Position numbers and translations under genes: made by a program. This document shows positions 21,056 through 21,532 of a DNA stretch of 21,532 bases, in pieces. Numbering within the stretch: the first letter of the stretch is position 1; each line of letters begins with the position of its first letter. The DNA is from Jimgerdemannia flammicorona (Eukaryota; Mucoromycota; Endogonomycetes; Endogonales; Endogonaceae). The stretch is taken from positions 1 to 21,532 of the forward strand of contig RBNI01001635.1 in assembly GCA_003990745.1 (NCBI GenBank). Reading direction: 5' to 3'. The notes beneath the pieces were generated by a model. That model made no database searches and had not been told where the DNA came from. It worked only from the letters and a program-made list of their open reading frames with translations.

Positions 21056-21132
21056 CAGAAAAAGAAGAAAAAAGTTGAATAGATCAGTAAAAAAAATTTG
21101 TACATATAAGAAGATTACTAAAGGATATATCC

Positions 21133-21532
21133 TATAGTCCTTTGAGGAAGGTGCTGCATGTAAGTTCTTTACTCACCTGCTTTGAATCTACTTTACTCTC
21201 TATTAGCTAGTTGGGGGGTTTTTTTCTTTGCCTTGGGCTTTCTTTTGGGGTTCGGGGGGCTATTCTTTATTCAGTCCTGGCACTGTTAGATCCAACACAT
21301 AGGTGTGCTCTTGCATATAAACAATGATCCAGCCCTGGTGAGTAGACAAGTCTAGTCTATGTCATGGGGGTTAATGTAGCCGGTATTTGACAGGTATAGC
21401 TAGAGCAGTGGGACTGCTGGACAATTTAGTAGCCTAGGTTAATGGGGGGATATTGTTTGATGGGTGGTGGGGGAGGGTTTTGGCCTATATAGTCTAGATT
21501 TCCTTCCAATAAAAATCTGTAGGACTATGAGT
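21133..21532 (+). repeat. Transposon terminal repeat (LTR-like), right copy, plus orientation
   Basis: Inverted copy of 1-409. It starts inside the decayed protease/pol region of the gypsy-like element, so it inserted after that element. It holds TATATAG at 21,486-21,492 and AATAAA at 21,508-21,513. The spacing between these is short for a standard U3-R-U5 layout, so an LTR is likely but not proven. It has retained two CpGs (near 21,249 and 21,379), unlike the older host element. The copy runs off the window's right edge. Confidence 0.75.

Larger units (their letters stand above)
14862..21132 (+). mobile_element. Decayed Ty3/gypsy-like LTR retrotransposon, split by a nested insertion
   Basis: The block is very AT-rich, with about one CpG (near 15,115) in over 6 kb. 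Recognisable plus-strand remnants run in retroelement order: a gag-like frame at 16,330-16,985, a zinc-knuckle remnant at 20,090-20,131 and an aspartic-protease remnant at 20,701-21,055. The left edge, TGTGAGGTTCCCTCTACCAG at about 14,862 with TATATAAGG at about 14,954-14,962, resembles an LTR start and its TATA box, but a matching 3' LTR was not found. Between about 15,150 and 16,240 I can read nothing. A foreign element sits at about 16,990-19,857, and another repeat terminus cuts the pol region at 21,133, so no reverse transcriptase or integrase remains in the window. Confidence 0.6.

Noticed and set aside
1..21532. CRISPR array, tRNA, rRNA or telomere repeats
   Set aside because: I looked for regularly spaced repeats, tRNA box motifs and TTAGGG-type arrays and saw none.
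1..21532. The whole window as one giant element bounded by 400-bp terminal inverted repeats
   Set aside because: Both edge copies appear to run outward past the window, the right one interrupts an older retrotransposon, and the interior has ordinary housekeeping genes and no tyrosine recombinase or other captain-like gene.

Overview
The window looks like a filamentous fungus. It carries a compact island of spliced, GC-rich genes with short GT-AG introns (71-193 nt), set between long transposon graveyards from which CpG has been almost erased. I count about one CpG between 14,862 and 21,240, none between about 6,590 and 8,087, and none between about 850 and 3,408. In-frame TAG/TGA codons and Cys-to-Tyr changes in the relics point to C-to-T hypermutation, meaning RIP or methylation-driven deamination. 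Much CpA survives in the younger relics while CpG is gone, which leans towards a basidiomycete-type CpG process, but I cannot place the species.

Layout: 1-409 and 21,133-21,532 are two inverted copies of one repeat terminus lying at the window edges. 410-3,270 is CpG-poor to CpG-free transposon debris, including a triplicated motif. 3,270-6,570 has ordinary composition and no convincing intact gene. 6,570-8,100 is a very AT-rich, decayed DNA transposon with an hAT-like BED-finger remnant on the minus strand. 8,571-14,570 is the gene island, all on the plus strand: an unrecognised 614-residue Ser/Pro/Gln-rich protein, an NAD-type L-lactate dehydrogenase (303 residues, three exons) and a plant-type (Ntn) L-asparaginase/isoaspartyl peptidase (326 residues, six exons). 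14,862-21,132 is a decayed Ty3/gypsy-like retrotransposon with recognisable gag, zinc-knuckle and aspartic-protease remnants. It is interrupted by a younger purine-rich element at about 16,990-19,857 that ends in poly(A).

The two enzymes are ordinary primary metabolism: pyruvate/lactate redox, and asparagine or isoaspartyl dipeptide hydrolysis. They sit only about 330 nt apart but have separate coding units, and I see no shared pathway. I found no CRISPR array, tRNA, rRNA or obvious new multi-gene system. The most interesting signals are the transition-only divergence of the two edge repeats, the sharp CpG boundary around the gene island with two grades of decay that agree with the nesting order, the unrecognised 614-residue protein with a hidden first exon, and a repeated 10-bp motif upstream of the dehydrogenase gene.
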